Numbered from the stretch's first letter, positions 7,548 to 18,320 are shown. The stretch: DNA of 64,000 nucleotides from Lysobacter sp. 5GHs7-4 (GCF_021284765.1 NZ_CP089924.1:434001-498000), one strand, 5' to 3'. Translations and numbers: made by a program. The notes: generated from the letters alone by a model not told the origin.

Positions 7548-9260
7548 ATGCGCGCGATCTGGAGAGCCGCCGGACTGGTGCTGGCGTTGGCGTTCGCCTG
7601 CGCGCTCAGCGCGCCGGCCGCGGCGCAGGCGCTGAAGGCCGAGCTGCTGCTGACCGAGGGCGAGCTGGACGGTCCGCCGTCGTCGGCGCCGGTGAGCGCG
7701 CGCTCGCTCGCGCAGGGCCCGGACGATCTGGTCTACCTGACCATGCCGCGGCGCGACGCCGGCTATTGGATCCGCCTGACCACCGACCGCGACATCGCCG
7801 CCAGCGAAAGCCGCCTGCTGGTGCTGCGCGGCGCGCGTGCGCGCGGACCGGTCACCTACTACCCGCCGGGCGCGCCGCCGCGCATCGTCAACGACGCCGA
7901 GAACGGCGGCCCGGTGCTGCTGCGCCGCGGCTGGGTGCTGCCGCTACCCAACGGCTGGACCCGCGGCGACGTCGCCTACCTGCGCGTGGGCGGCAACACC
8001 GCCGAGGCGCTGAGCCTGCGGCTGGCGACCGTGCCCGAACTGGCGCGCCAGGAGCGCGGCGATTCGCGCTTCATGGTCGCCGCCTTCACCGCGATGATGC
8101 TGATGGCGGTGGCGATGGTGGCGATCTGGTACGCCTTCCGCGACCTGGTCTACCTGGCCTACGGCGCCTACCTGGCCTGCGCGGCGGTCTATCTGCTGCT
8201 GGTGTCCGGCGACGCGGCCGAGATGTGGGGCCTGTCGGGTCTGGCCAACGGCCGGCTGACCGTAACCTGGACCCTGGCGACGCTGGCGACGATCTTCCAG
8301 CTGGGTTTCAGCCTGCGCTTCCTGGAGCTGCCGCGGTTGCTGCCGCGCCTGGCGCTGCTGGTGCGCACGGTGCAGTGGGCCAACATCGCCTGGCTGGCGG
8401 TGCTGATCGTGCTGCGCGAGCGCGTGCACGGCTTTTGGTACATCGGCGGCAACGCCCTGCTGCTGGTCGGCATTCCGTTGATGTTCTCCGCCGCGGTCAT
8501 GGCCTGGCGGCGCGGCGCGCCCTACGCCGGCTACTACCTGTTGGGCTGGACGCCGCTGCTGCTGTTCGTGGGCGTGCTGGCGGCCTATCCGTTCGGCGTC
8601 GGCCGCGCCGAATGGGCCGACCGCGGCCTGGCGCTGGCGGCGGTGCTGGAATCGGGCGTGCTGGCGCTGGCGCTGAGCCAGCACGCGGCCAACCGCCATC
8701 GCCTGACCCTGCTGGCGCGCCAGTCCGGCGACCGCGATCCACTCACCGGCACCCTCAACGCCTCGGCGCTGCGTCTGCTGCTGGAAACCTGGTCGGCGCC
8801 GGGCAGCCTGGGTCTGAAGCACCACGGCCTGCTGCTGCTGGACCTGGACGGCTTCGGCGAGATCAACGCCCGCTACGGCCGCACCGTCGGCGACGCCCTG
8901 TTGCAGCAGGCGCTGGCGCGCATCCGCGGGGTGCTGCGCCCGGACGACACCATCGCGCGCATGGACGGCGACAGTTTCGCGGTGGTGGCCGAATGCGAGC
9001 GCGTGGATTGCGAGCTGCTGGGCCGGCGCCTGGCCGACGCCTTCAGCCAGCGCCCGTTCCGCATCGACGGCCACGAGATCGCGGTCAGCGCCAGCGTCGG
9101 CCTGGCGATGGCGCAGCGCGGCGAGCCGGTGCAGAGCCTGCTGGACCGCGCCGAACACGCCCTGCTCGGCGCGCGCAGCGCCGGCCGCAACACCGTCGGC
9201 GTGGCGCCGGCCGCGCCCGCGCAGACGCTGGCAGCGGCGCCGGAACCGCAGCCGGGCTGA
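7548..9260 (+). CDS. 7TMR-DISM receptor with degenerate GGDEF domain (paralogue 3)
   Basis: A 570-residue protein: signal peptide (to about residue 27), DISMED2-like sensor domain, seven membrane helices, then a cytoplasmic GGDEF domain (about 393-560). I chose ATG 7548 over 7527 because it has GGGAA 7 nt upstream and gives the MRxxW start shared with both paralogues. The cyclase signature is eroded: the GGDEF position reads DGDSF (473-477), the DxDxFKxxND helix reads DLDGFGEINA, and the usual LTGLxNR reads LTGTLNA. The product-binding I-site RxxD is kept (RPDD, 464-467), exactly five residues before the signature. It may thus bind cyclic di-GMP rather than make it, though weak activity cannot be excluded. 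Confidence 0.85.
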   Translation: MRAIWRAAGLVLALAFACALSAPAAAQALKAELLLTEGELDGPPSSAPVSARSLAQGPDDLVYLTMPRRDAGYWIRLTTDRDIAASESRLLVLRGARARGPVTYYPPGAPPRIVNDAENGGPVLLRRGWVLPLPNGWTRGDVAYLRVGGNTAEALSLRLATVPELARQERGDSRFMVAAFTAMMLMAVAMVAIWYAFRDLVYLAYGAYLACAAVYLLLVSGDAAEMWGLSGLANGRLTVTWTLATLATIFQLGFSLRFLELPRLLPRLALLVRTVQWANIAWLAVLIVLRERVHGFWYIGGNALLLVGIPLMFSAAVMAWRRGAPYAGYYLLGWTPLLLFVGVLAAYPFGVGRAEWADRGLALAAVLESGVLALALSQHAANRHRLTLLARQSGDRDPLTGTLNASALRLLLETWSAPGSLGLKHHGLLLLDLDGFGEINARYGRTVGDALLQQALARIRGVLRPDDTIARMDGDSFAVVAECERVDCELLGRRLADAFSQRPFRIDGHEIAVSASVGLAMAQRGEPVQSLLDRAEHALLGARSAGRNTVGVAPAAPAQTLAAAPEPQPG

Positions 9261-9347
9261 CGCCGCGCGGTCGGCGGAACGCTGTGTGTTTCCGATGCCC
9301 GAGCGCAGTGGAGTAGGATGCCCATCCCCCATTGCTGAGGCTGCGTC

Positions 9348-9941
9348 ATGGCCGACGACAAGAACAAGCCGTCCCGCGAACAGGCCGAGTCGGCCGTGCG
9401 CACGCTGTTGGCCTGGGCCGGCGAAGACCCCGCCCGCGAGGGCCTGCTGGACACGCCCAAGCGCGTGGTCGAGGCCTACGGCGACTGGTTCAGCGGCTAC
9501 GACGACGATCCGCGCGAGTATCTGGCGCGCACCTTCGAGGAAGTGGCCGGCTACGACGAACTGATCGTGTTGCGCGACATCGAGTTCGAAAGCCACTGCG
9601 AGCACCACATGGCGCCGATCATCGGCAAGGCCCATGTCGGCTACCTGCCCAACGGCAAGGTCGTGGGCATCAGCAAGCTCGCGCGCGTGGTCGAGACCTA
9701 TGCGCGCCGCTTCCAGGTGCAGGAAAAGATGACCGCGCAGATCGCGCAGTCGATCCAGGACGTGCTGCAGCCGTTGGGCGTGGGCGTGGTGATCGAGGGC
9801 GCGCACGAGTGCATGACCACGCGCGGCGTGCACAAGCGCGGCGTCAGCATGATCACCTCGAAGATGCTCGGCACCTTCCGCGAGGACGCGCGCACGCGCG
9901 CGGAGTTCCTGCGGTTTATCGACGTGGGTCCGGGGCGCTAA
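9348..9941 (+). CDS. folE: GTP cyclohydrolase I type 1
   Basis: A 197-residue cytoplasmic enzyme that converts GTP to 7,8-dihydroneopterin triphosphate, the first step of folate and pterin synthesis. The zinc ligands are visible as Cys84 and His87 in ESHCEHH and Cys155 in GAHECM; the substrate-binding GKAHVGYLP and the C-terminal STKxMxGxF-like segment (TSKMLGTF) are intact. Length is normal for the family. A -10-like TAGGAT (9314-9319) and GAGG before the ATG suggest its own promoter. It converges on gltD across a repeat pair. Confidence 0.97.
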   Translation: MADDKNKPSREQAESAVRTLLAWAGEDPAREGLLDTPKRVVEAYGDWFSGYDDDPREYLARTFEEVAGYDELIVLRDIEFESHCEHHMAPIIGKAHVGYLPNGKVVGISKLARVVETYARRFQVQEKMTAQIAQSIQDVLQPLGVGVVIEGAHECMTTRGVHKRGVSMITSKMLGTFREDARTRAEFLRFIDVGPGR

Positions 9942-9953
9942 GAGCGGGCGGAG

Positions 9954-10065
9954 CAAATCCCCCTAGCCCCCCTTTTTTCAAAGGGGGGAACACAACGTCG
10001 CGACGGCAAGCTTTGTATCCCCATTGAAGCATTCCCCCCTTTGAAAAAGGGGGCAGGGGGATTTC
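9954..10065. repeat. Pair of inverted REP-like repeats (family A) between folE and gltD
   Basis: Two copies of an element built on CCCCCCTTTGAAAAAGGGGG followed by AGGGGGATTT face each other (9954-9990 and 10031-10065). They fill the spacer between convergent folE and gltD and could serve as a bidirectional transcription boundary. Other copies lie at 11587-11746, 18801-18840 and 46907-47037. Confidence 0.8.
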
Positions 10066-10067
10066 TC

Positions 10068-11579
<1,512 letters not shown>

Positions 11580-11586
11580 CTAAAAG

Positions 11587-11746
11587 CAAATCCCCCCCAA
11601 CCCCCCTTTTTCAAAGGGGGGAGAGGTACCGGTTTTCCGCGCAAGGTGCGGGTTTCAGGTGTGCGGGTTTCAAACGTGCGGGTTTCAAACGAAACCGCCT
11701 TTGCCGTTCCCCCCTTTGAAAAAGGGGGGCAGGGGGGATTTGCTCT
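11587..11746. repeat. Family A inverted repeat pair within the gltB-gltD operon
   Basis: Two inverted copies of the CCCCCCTTTGAAAAAGGGGG-type element (about 11587-11623 and 11706-11746) flank a 15-bp tandem repeat. The transcript of this spacer can fold into strong stems and may attenuate or stabilise gltD mRNA relative to gltB. Confidence 0.75.
11646..11690. repeat. Three tandem 15-bp units
   Basis: GTGCGGGTTTCAGGT is followed by two exact copies of GTGCGGGTTTCAAAC, in register with a 15-bp period, between the arms of the repeat pair. Confidence 0.8.
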
Positions 11747-11766
11747 TGCCACCACAGCGAGCGCAT

Positions 11767-14700
11767 TCATGCCGCGCTCCGCAGCGTCTCCGCCAGCGAT
11801 TCCAAGCTCGCCGCCTTCGGCTTCACCAGCCAGAACTTGCCCATGTAGTCGCGCATCTCGTCCAAAATTCGCCGCGCCCACGTGCTGCCGGTGAGTTCGG
11901 CGTGCGTCTCCAGCAGATCGCGCAGGTGCGAGCGGTGATGCTCGAAGCCGTCGGCGGAGATGCGCAGGATGTCGATCAGTTCGTGGTTGTAGCGGTCGAC
12001 GAAGTCGCGTTCGGTGTCCAGCACGTAGGCCATGCCGCCGGTGAAGCCGGCGCCGAAGTTCAGGCCGGTGCGGCCCAGCACCGCGACCACGCCGCCGGTC
12101 ATGTATTCGCAGCAGTGATCGCCCGCGCCTTCCACCACGGCCGTCGCGCCGGAATTGCGCACGCCGAAGCGTTCGCCGGCGCGCCCGGCCGCGTACAGCT
12201 CGCCGCCGGTGGCGCCGTACAGGCAGGTGTTGCCCAGGATCGGCGTCTCGTGGGCGACATAGCGCGCGCCGACCGGCGGGCGCAGCACGATGCGGCCGCC
12301 GGCCATGCCCTTGCCGACGTAGTCGTTGGCCTCGCCTTCCAGTTCGAAGCGCAGGCCCCCGGCCTGGAACGCGCCGAAGCTCTGGCCGGCGGTGCCGGTG
12401 AAGCGCAGGTCCAAGGGCGCATCGGCCATGCCGCGGTCGCCGTGCGCGCGCGCGATGCGGCCGGACAGGCGCGCGCCGATGCTGCGGTCGGTGTTGTGGA
12501 TCGCATAGGCGTGCCGGCCGCCGCGCTTGTGCTCGATCGCGTCGGCCAGTTCGACGTCCAGTTGCGCGGCCAGGCCCTCGGGTTCGACCGGCGGCGCCGG
12601 CATGCCGCAATGGCCGCCGTGGGCCAGGCCGCTGCCGGCCAGCAGCGGCGCCAGGTCGAGGCGCTGCTGGCGCGCGCTGTCGCCTTCGATCTGTTGCAGC
12701 AGATCGGTGCGGCCGACGATCTCGCCCAGCGTGCGCACGCCCAGCGTGGCCAGCCACTGCCGCACTTCTTCGGCGAGCAGGCGGAAGAAGTTTTCGACGC
12801 GCTCGGGCAGGCCGGTGAAATGGTCGCGGCGCAGCTTGTCGTCCTGCGTGGCCACGCCGGTGGCGCAGTTGTTGAGGTGGCAGATACGCAGGTACTTGCA
12901 GCCCAGCGCGATCATCGGCGCGGTGCCGAAGCCGAAACTCTCCGCGCCCAGCAGCGCGGCCTTGACCACGTCCAGACCGCTCTTGAGGCCGCCGTCGGTC
13001 TGCAGAATCACGCGCTCGCGCAGATCGTTGGCGACCAGCGCCTGGCGCGCCTCGGCCAGGCCCAGCTCCCACGGCGTGCCGGCGTAGCGGATCGACGACA
13101 ACGGGCTGGCGCCGGTGCCGCCGTCGTGGCCGGACACGGTGATCAGGTCGGCACCGGCCTTGGCCACGCCGGTGGCGATGGTGCCCACGCCCGCGTGCGA
13201 GACCAGCTTGACCGAGATCAGCGCCTGCGGATTGACCTGGCGCAGGTCGTGGATCAGCTGCGCCAGGTCTTCGATCGAATAGATGTCGTGGTGCGGCGGC
13301 GGCGAGATCAGGCCGATGCCGGGCATCGCGAAACGCAGCCGCGCGATCAGCTCGTTGACCTTGTGGCCCGGCAACTGACCGCCTTCGCCGGGCTTGGCGC
13401 CCTGCGCGACCTTGATCTGCAGCACCTCGGCGTTGACCAGGTATTCGGGCGTGACGCCGAAACGGCCGGAGGCGATCTGCTTGATCTTGGACACCTTGTC
13501 GCTGCGGTAGCGCGCCGGGTCTTCGCCGCCTTCGCCCGAATTCGAGCGCCCGCCCAGGCGATTCATCGCGATCGCCAGCGCCTCGTGCGCTTCCGGCGAC
13601 AGCGCGCCCAGACTCATCGCCGCCGAGTCGAAGCGCTTGACGATCGCCGACACCGGTTCGACCTCGTCCAGCGCGATCGGCGCGCGGCCTTCGCTGCGCA
13701 GTTGCAGCAGATCGCGCAGCGCCGCCGTCGGGCGTTCGTTGACCGCTTCGGCGTACGACTGCCAATCCGTCCATTCGCCGCTGCCGACCGCGCGCTGCAG
13801 GCGCGTGACCACGTCGGGATTGAACAGGTGGTACTCGCCGCCGGGCACGTAGCGCAGCAGGCCGCCGATCTCGGGCAGGCGGTTGGCGTCCCAACCCTGC
13901 GCGGCCAGATGCGCGGCATCGGCCTGCAGCTCGGCGAAGCCGGCGCCGCCGATGCGCGAGGGCGCGCCGTCGAAGCACAGCTCCACCACCTCGCGGTCCA
14001 GGCCGATGATCTCGAACAGCTGCGCACCGCGGTAACTGCCGATGGTGGCGATGCCCATCTTGGAAATGATCTTGAGCAGGCCCTTCTTGATCCCGCGCCG
14101 GTAGCTGCGGCCGATCTGCGCGACCTCGCCGTGCTTGGTCTTGAGGATGCCGCGCACGCCCAGGTCGTGCAGGGTCTGGTAGGCGAGGTAGGGATAGACG
14201 GCGGTCGCGCCGAAACCGAGCAGGCAGGCGAAGTGGTGCGGATCGCGCGCGGTGCCGGTCTCGACGATCAGGTTGGATTCGCAGCGCAGGCCGGTGCGCA
14301 CCAGATGCTGGTGGACCGCGCCGGTGGCGAGCAGCGCGTGCAGCATCAGCGCGTCGCGGCGCGGGCGGCGGTCGCTCAGGATCAGCAGCACCGCGCCGTC
14401 GCGCGCGGCCGCCTCGGCTTCGGCGCAGACGCGGTGCAGGGCCGCCTTCAGGCCTTCGGCCGGGTCGAAGTTGAGGTCGATGAAGCGGTGCGAGGTGTCG
14501 AACGGCGCCATCGCCAGCAACTGGCGCAGCTTGCGTTGGGCCAGCACCGGCGAGTTGAGGTGGATGTGGCCGACGTTGCCAGGCCCGTCGACGAAGACGT
14601 TGCCCTCGCGGCCCAGCTGCACCGCCAGCGACATCACGCAATCCTCGCGCAGGGGATCGATGGGCGGATTGGTGACCTGGGCGAAAGCTTGGCGGAATTG

Positions 14701-16224
14701 GTCGTACAGCGGCCGCACCTGTTGCGACAGCACCGCCATCGGCACGTCGTCGCCCATCGAGCCGGTGGCTTCCTGTTCGGTCTCGGCCAGCGGGCGCAGC
14801 ACCTGCTCGCGTTCCTCGCGGCTGAGCTGGAACAGCTTCTGGAACCCGGCCAGGGTGTCGGGATCGAAGGGCTCGGCGGCCAGGTTGGGATCGATCAGCT
14901 CGCTGTGCAGGTAGGTCATGCCCTGCTTGAGCCAGCGCTTGTACGGCGCGCGCGCGCGGTTGATGCGGTCGATCGCTTCGGAATCCAGCAACTCGCCCTG
15001 GTACAGATCGGCGGCGATCATCTCGCCCGGGCCCAGCTTGCCCTTGGCCTCGATCTCGCTGGCCGGCAGCTCCCACACGCCGGCTTCCGAGGCGATCAGG
15101 AAATGGCGGTCGCGCGAACGCAGCCAGCGCGCCGGGCGCAGGCCGTTGCGGTCCAGCGTGCAGGCGGCGTAGCGGCCGTCGCAGGTGACGATGCCGGCCG
15201 GGCCGTCCCAGGGTTCGGTGTTGAGCGCGTAGTACTCGTAGAACGCGGCCAGGTCGGCGTCCTTGTACTCCAGCGATTGCGTGGCCGGCGGAATCAGGAT
15301 GCGCATCGCCTTCAGCAGGTCCATGCCGCCGGCCTGCAGCACTTCCAGCATGTTGTCCAGGCTCTGCGAATCCGAACCGTCGGTGCTCACCACCCGGTCG
15401 AACTCGCGCAGGTCCAGCGTCGGCGTGCGCCAGGCGTGCGCGCGCGCCTGCGCCCAGGCGCGGTTGCCGGCGATGGTGTTGATCTCGCCGTTGTGGGCGA
15501 GCAGGCGGAACGGCTGCGCCAGCGGCCAGCGCGGCGTGGTGTTGGTGGAGAAGCGCTGATGGAACACCACCGCGCTGGCCAGCAGATCCTCGCGCTGCAG
15601 ATCCGGATACAGCTGGGTCAGCCGGTCCGGCAGCACCATGCCCTTGTAGCCGATGCTGGCCGAGGACAGGCTGACCACGTAGAAATCCGCGATCTCGCGC
15701 AGGCGCTGTTCGGCGCGGCGCCGCGCCAGGAACAAAGAGCGCTGGAAGCCGGCCGGATCGAACGGCGACGCGGCCTCGACGAACACCTGCTCGATGCGCG
15801 GCATGGTGCGGCGCGCGAGCTCGCCGCAGGCGCTCAGGTCCACCGGCACGCTGCGCCAGCCGGCCAGGCGCAGGTGTTCGTGTTCCAGGGTTTGCGTGAG
15901 CGTCGCCCGCGCGTGCGCGGCATCGGCTTCGTCGTGCGGCAGGAACACCAGCCCGGCGCAGTAGTGCGCGCCCAGGGCGATGCCGCTTTCGCGCGCCAGC
16001 GTGCGCAGGAAACCGTCGGGGTGGCGGATCAGCAGGCCGCAGCCGTCGCCGCTGAGCCCGTCGGCGGCGATGCCGCCGCGATGGGTCATGCGCGCCAGCG
16101 CTTCCAGCGCGCGATCGACCAGCGCGCGGCTGGGGCGGTCGTCTAGCTGCGCGATCAGGCCGAAGCCGCAGCTGTCGCGCTCGTCGCGAGGGTCGTACAG
16201 CATCGCTTGCTGGTTGGCTTGCAT
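11767..16224 (-). CDS. gltB: Glutamate synthase (NADPH) large subunit
   Basis: A 1485-residue enzyme that hydrolyses glutamine and transfers the ammonia to 2-oxoglutarate. I start at 16224, preceded by ACGGAG at good spacing, because this gives a short propeptide ending just before Cys19 (DSCGFGL), the class II amidotransferase nucleophile; the longer frame to 16308 has no ribosome site. The central FMN domain carries the [3Fe-4S] ligands Cys1109, Cys1115 and Cys1120 (GCKYLRICHLNNC), and the C-terminal GXGXG beta-helix domain follows. It is transcribed divergently from the MFS gene across a 426-bp region and leads into gltD. Confidence 0.97.
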   Translation of the reverse strand: MQANQQAMLYDPRDERDSCGFGLIAQLDDRPSRALVDRALEALARMTHRGGIAADGLSGDGCGLLIRHPDGFLRTLARESGIALGAHYCAGLVFLPHDEADAAHARATLTQTLEHEHLRLAGWRSVPVDLSACGELARRTMPRIEQVFVEAASPFDPAGFQRSLFLARRRAEQRLREIADFYVVSLSSASIGYKGMVLPDRLTQLYPDLQREDLLASAVVFHQRFSTNTTPRWPLAQPFRLLAHNGEINTIAGNRAWAQARAHAWRTPTLDLREFDRVVSTDGSDSQSLDNMLEVLQAGGMDLLKAMRILIPPATQSLEYKDADLAAFYEYYALNTEPWDGPAGIVTCDGRYAACTLDRNGLRPARWLRSRDRHFLIASEAGVWELPASEIEAKGKLGPGEMIAADLYQGELLDSEAIDRINRARAPYKRWLKQGMTYLHSELIDPNLAAEPFDPDTLAGFQKLFQLSREEREQVLRPLAETEQEATGSMGDDVPMAVLSQQVRPLYDQFRQAFAQVTNPPIDPLREDCVMSLAVQLGREGNVFVDGPGNVGHIHLNSPVLAQRKLRQLLAMAPFDTSHRFIDLNFDPAEGLKAALHRVCAEAEAAARDGAVLLILSDRRPRRDALMLHALLATGAVHQHLVRTGLRCESNLIVETGTARDPHHFACLLGFGATAVYPYLAYQTLHDLGVRGILKTKHGEVAQIGRSYRRGIKKGLLKIISKMGIATIGSYRGAQLFEIIGLDREVVELCFDGAPSRIGGAGFAELQADAAHLAAQGWDANRLPEIGGLLRYVPGGEYHLFNPDVVTRLQRAVGSGEWTDWQSYAEAVNERPTAALRDLLQLRSEGRAPIALDEVEPVSAIVKRFDSAAMSLGALSPEAHEALAIAMNRLGGRSNSGEGGEDPARYRSDKVSKIKQIASGRFGVTPEYLVNAEVLQIKVAQGAKPGEGGQLPGHKVNELIARLRFAMPGIGLISPPPHHDIYSIEDLAQLIHDLRQVNPQALISVKLVSHAGVGTIATGVAKAGADLITVSGHDGGTGASPLSSIRYAGTPWELGLAEARQALVANDLRERVILQTDGGLKSGLDVVKAALLGAESFGFGTAPMIALGCKYLRICHLNNCATGVATQDDKLRRDHFTGLPERVENFFRLLAEEVRQWLATLGVRTLGEIVGRTDLLQQIEGDSARQQRLDLAPLLAGSGLAHGGHCGMPAPPVEPEGLAAQLDVELADAIEHKRGGRHAYAIHNTDRSIGARLSGRIARAHGDRGMADAPLDLRFTGTAGQSFGAFQAGGLRFELEGEANDYVGKGMAGGRIVLRPPVGARYVAHETPILGNTCLYGATGGELYAAGRAGERFGVRNSGATAVVEGAGDHCCEYMTGGVVAVLGRTGLNFGAGFTGGMAYVLDTERDFVDRYNHELIDILRISADGFEHHRSHLRDLLETHAELTGSTWARRILDEMRDYMGKFWLVKPKAASLESLAETLRSAA

Positions 16225-16392
16225 CGCATCTCCGTAACAGCTCTGGGAAACACGCCCGCGCAACGCGGCGCCGATGGATCGCGACGCGCGACAGGCCTGT
16301 AAGAACACGGATGGATCGCTTGCTCGCTGCGCGCACGGTCAAACCTGCCAAAGGCGCGGGAGTTGTCCCGTACCGGCGTGTCGTGACCGAGC

Positions 16393-16410
16393 GTGATTCG
16401 AATAAATCAC
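16393..16410. promoter_or_regulatory. Perfect dyad in the 426-bp gltB/MFS divergent region
   Basis: GTGATT (16393-16398) and AATCAC (16405-16410) form a perfect inverted repeat around CGAATA, in an unusually AT-rich patch about 170 bp upstream of gltB. The geometry fits a dimeric regulator site; the regulator is not identified. The remainder of 16225-16650 shows only the -10-like box at 16614. Confidence 0.4.
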
Positions 16411-16613
16411 AATTTGTGCGATGCGGCAATTCGTTGCGGCACGCATCGTGGTGCGACCGCGCCCAGGGCTTCGCCGGCGCAGTCGCGAGCTGCCGCAGCG
16501 TGGCCGCAAGTGTCTGATCGCAATCGCGAAATTTCCGCCAACGCGAGCAATTAGTAACGTCCGAAACCATCCCCGCGCGACCTCCGGCACGGGTCCGAAA
16601 CGGTCGCGCGCGC

Positions 16614-16619
16614 TAGACT
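16614..16619 (+). promoter_or_regulatory. Probable -10 box (TAGACT) of the MFS transporter gene
   Basis: CGCTAGACTGCGCC stands 31 nt before the GTG start at 16651, matching the promoter-like boxes ahead of several other genes in the window. Confidence 0.45.
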
Positions 16620-16650
16620 GCGCCATCGCTTCCGCTTCGACGCCCCCCAC

Positions 16651-17907
16651 GTGACCGCATCCGCACCCGGCGCGCGCCGCGCCGCGCTCGTTTTCATTTT
16701 CGTTACCGTGCTGATCGACGTGTTGTCGTTCGGCCTGATCATTCCGGTGCTGCCGGGGCTGATCAAACAATTCGCCGGCGGCGACACCGAGCACGCGGCC
16801 TATTGGATCGCGGTGTTCGGCACCTTGTTCGCGGCGATTCAGTTCGTGTGCGCGCCGATCCAGGGCTCGTTGTCGGACCGCTACGGCCGCCGACCGGTGA
16901 TCCTGCTGTCGTGTCTGGGCCTGGGTCTGGATTTCATCTTCATGGCGCTGGCCAACAGCCTGCCGTGGCTGCTGGTGGGACGGGTGATCTCCGGCATCAC
17001 CTCGGCCAGCTTCAGCACCGCCAACGCCTACATCGCCGACGTCACCAAGCCCGAGGAACGCGCCAAGAGCTACGGCATGATCGGTGCCGCGTTCGGTCTG
17101 GGTTTCATCATCGGTCCGGTGATCGGCGGCCAGCTCGGTCATTACGACCTGCGTCTGCCGTTCTGGTTCGCCGCCGGTCTGGCGCTGCTGAATTTCCTCT
17201 ACGGCCTGTTCGTTCTGCCCGAATCGCTGCCGGTGGAAAAGCGCAGCCCCAAGTTCGACTGGTCGCACGCCAATCCGATCGGCTCGCTGATGCTGCTCAA
17301 GCGCTATCCGCAGGTGTTCGGCCTGGCGGCGGTGGTGTTCATCGCCAACCTCGCCCATTACGTCTATCCCAGCGTGTTCGTGCTGTTCGCCGACTACCGT
17401 TACAACTGGAAGGAGCAGGAAGTCGGTTACGTGCTGGGCCTGGTCGGTATCCTCAGCGTGATCGTCAACGTGGTGCTGATCGGGCGCGCGGTGAAGGCCC
17501 TGGGCGAGCGCCGCACGCTGCTGCTGGGCCTGGGCTGCGGCGCGATCGGCTTCCTGATCTACGGCCTGGCCGGCAGCGGCTGGGTGTTCCTGGTCGGCCT
17601 GCCGATCAGCGCCTTGTGGGCGATGGCCGCGCCGGCGACCCAGGCCCTGATCACGCGCCAGGTCGGCGCCGATGTGCAGGGCCGCATCCAGGGTGCGCTG
17701 ATGAGTCTGATCAGCCTGGCCGGCATCGTCGGTCCCACGCTGTTCGCCGGCAGCTTCGGCTATTTCGTCGGCAAGGCCACGCCGGTGCATCTGCCGGGCG
17801 TGCCCTGGTTCATCGCCTCGGCATTGCTGGTGCTGGGCGTGCTGATCGCGTGGCGCTACGCGCGTGTCAGAGATGTGCCACTGAACGTGGTGGCCGAGAC
17901 GGCGTGA
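16651..17907 (+). CDS. MFS transporter, TetA-like (TCR/Tet family)
   Basis: A 418-residue inner-membrane transporter with 12 predicted helices. Motif A is GSLSDRYGRRP (residues 72-82) in loop 2-3, and the antiporter motif C region reads FGLGFIIGPVIGG in helix 5, so it belongs to the drug:proton antiporter group resembling TetA. The start is a GTG at 16651, which places the first helix immediately after a short basic N-terminus. No repressor gene is adjacent (gltB is divergent), so it is unlikely to be a mobile tetracycline determinant; the substrate is unknown. Confidence 0.88.
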   Translation: MTASAPGARRAALVFIFVTVLIDVLSFGLIIPVLPGLIKQFAGGDTEHAAYWIAVFGTLFAAIQFVCAPIQGSLSDRYGRRPVILLSCLGLGLDFIFMALANSLPWLLVGRVISGITSASFSTANAYIADVTKPEERAKSYGMIGAAFGLGFIIGPVIGGQLGHYDLRLPFWFAAGLALLNFLYGLFVLPESLPVEKRSPKFDWSHANPIGSLMLLKRYPQVFGLAAVVFIANLAHYVYPSVFVLFADYRYNWKEQEVGYVLGLVGILSVIVNVVLIGRAVKALGERRTLLLGLGCGAIGFLIYGLAGSGWVFLVGLPISALWAMAAPATQALITRQVGADVQGRIQGALMSLISLAGIVGPTLFAGSFGYFVGKATPVHLPGVPWFIASALLVLGVLIAWRYARVRDVPLNVVAETA

Positions 17908-18056
17908 TCGCATCGGCCCGGCGAATCGGCTCGACCGGGCGGGTAGGGCCAGCTGAATCGAAACATTTCGGCGCCGGGCGGGCCTGACCGTGGGCCCTTG
18001 CCGGCGCGCCCGGTGCTGCGGCAAGGTCGGGGTTCGTCCCCTCCACGGAGCCTGCC

Positions 18057-18296
18057 ATGTCCCCGCGTCTTTCCCTGCTAGCGCCGCTGCTGCTGTTGGG
18101 CGCCTGCGCCAGTTCGCCGGATTATCTCGACACCAACGCCGCGGTCGACGCGCGCCCGGAATGCACCAGCCAGCCCGATCGCCCCGGCGAGCCGGTGCCG
18201 TCGTGGTGCGAGCGCAAGCAGGAGGTGCGCTGGAACAACAAGGAAGAGAAGATCGATCTGACGGGCAAGGACGATAAGGGCGACGATCGGCGTTGA
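18057..18296 (+). CDS. Small lipoprotein, unknown function
   Basis: A 79-residue protein with a clear lipoprotein signal (lipobox LGAC, Cys17) and CACGGAG before the ATG. The mature part is short, polar and strongly charged at its end (KDDKGDDRR), with two further cysteines. No domain is recognised. It stands alone between the MFS gene and the large repeat region and may be expressed separately. Confidence 0.7.
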   Translation: MSPRLSLLAPLLLLGACASSPDYLDTNAAVDARPECTSQPDRPGEPVPSWCERKQEVRWNNKEEKIDLTGKDDKGDDRR

Positions 18297-18320
18297 GGCG
18301 GCGTTGGTCTGACGTCTGCG

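Noticed and set aside
16225..16308. Longer gltB start
   Set aside because: No ribosome site, and it would put 46 residues before the nucleophile cysteine; the ATG at 16224 has ACGGAG and gives the usual short propeptide.
16651..17907. Acquired tetracycline resistance gene tetA
   Set aside because: Similarity is at the TCR/Tet family level only; there is no tetR neighbour and no mobile-element trace, so a chromosomal drug transporter is more likely.
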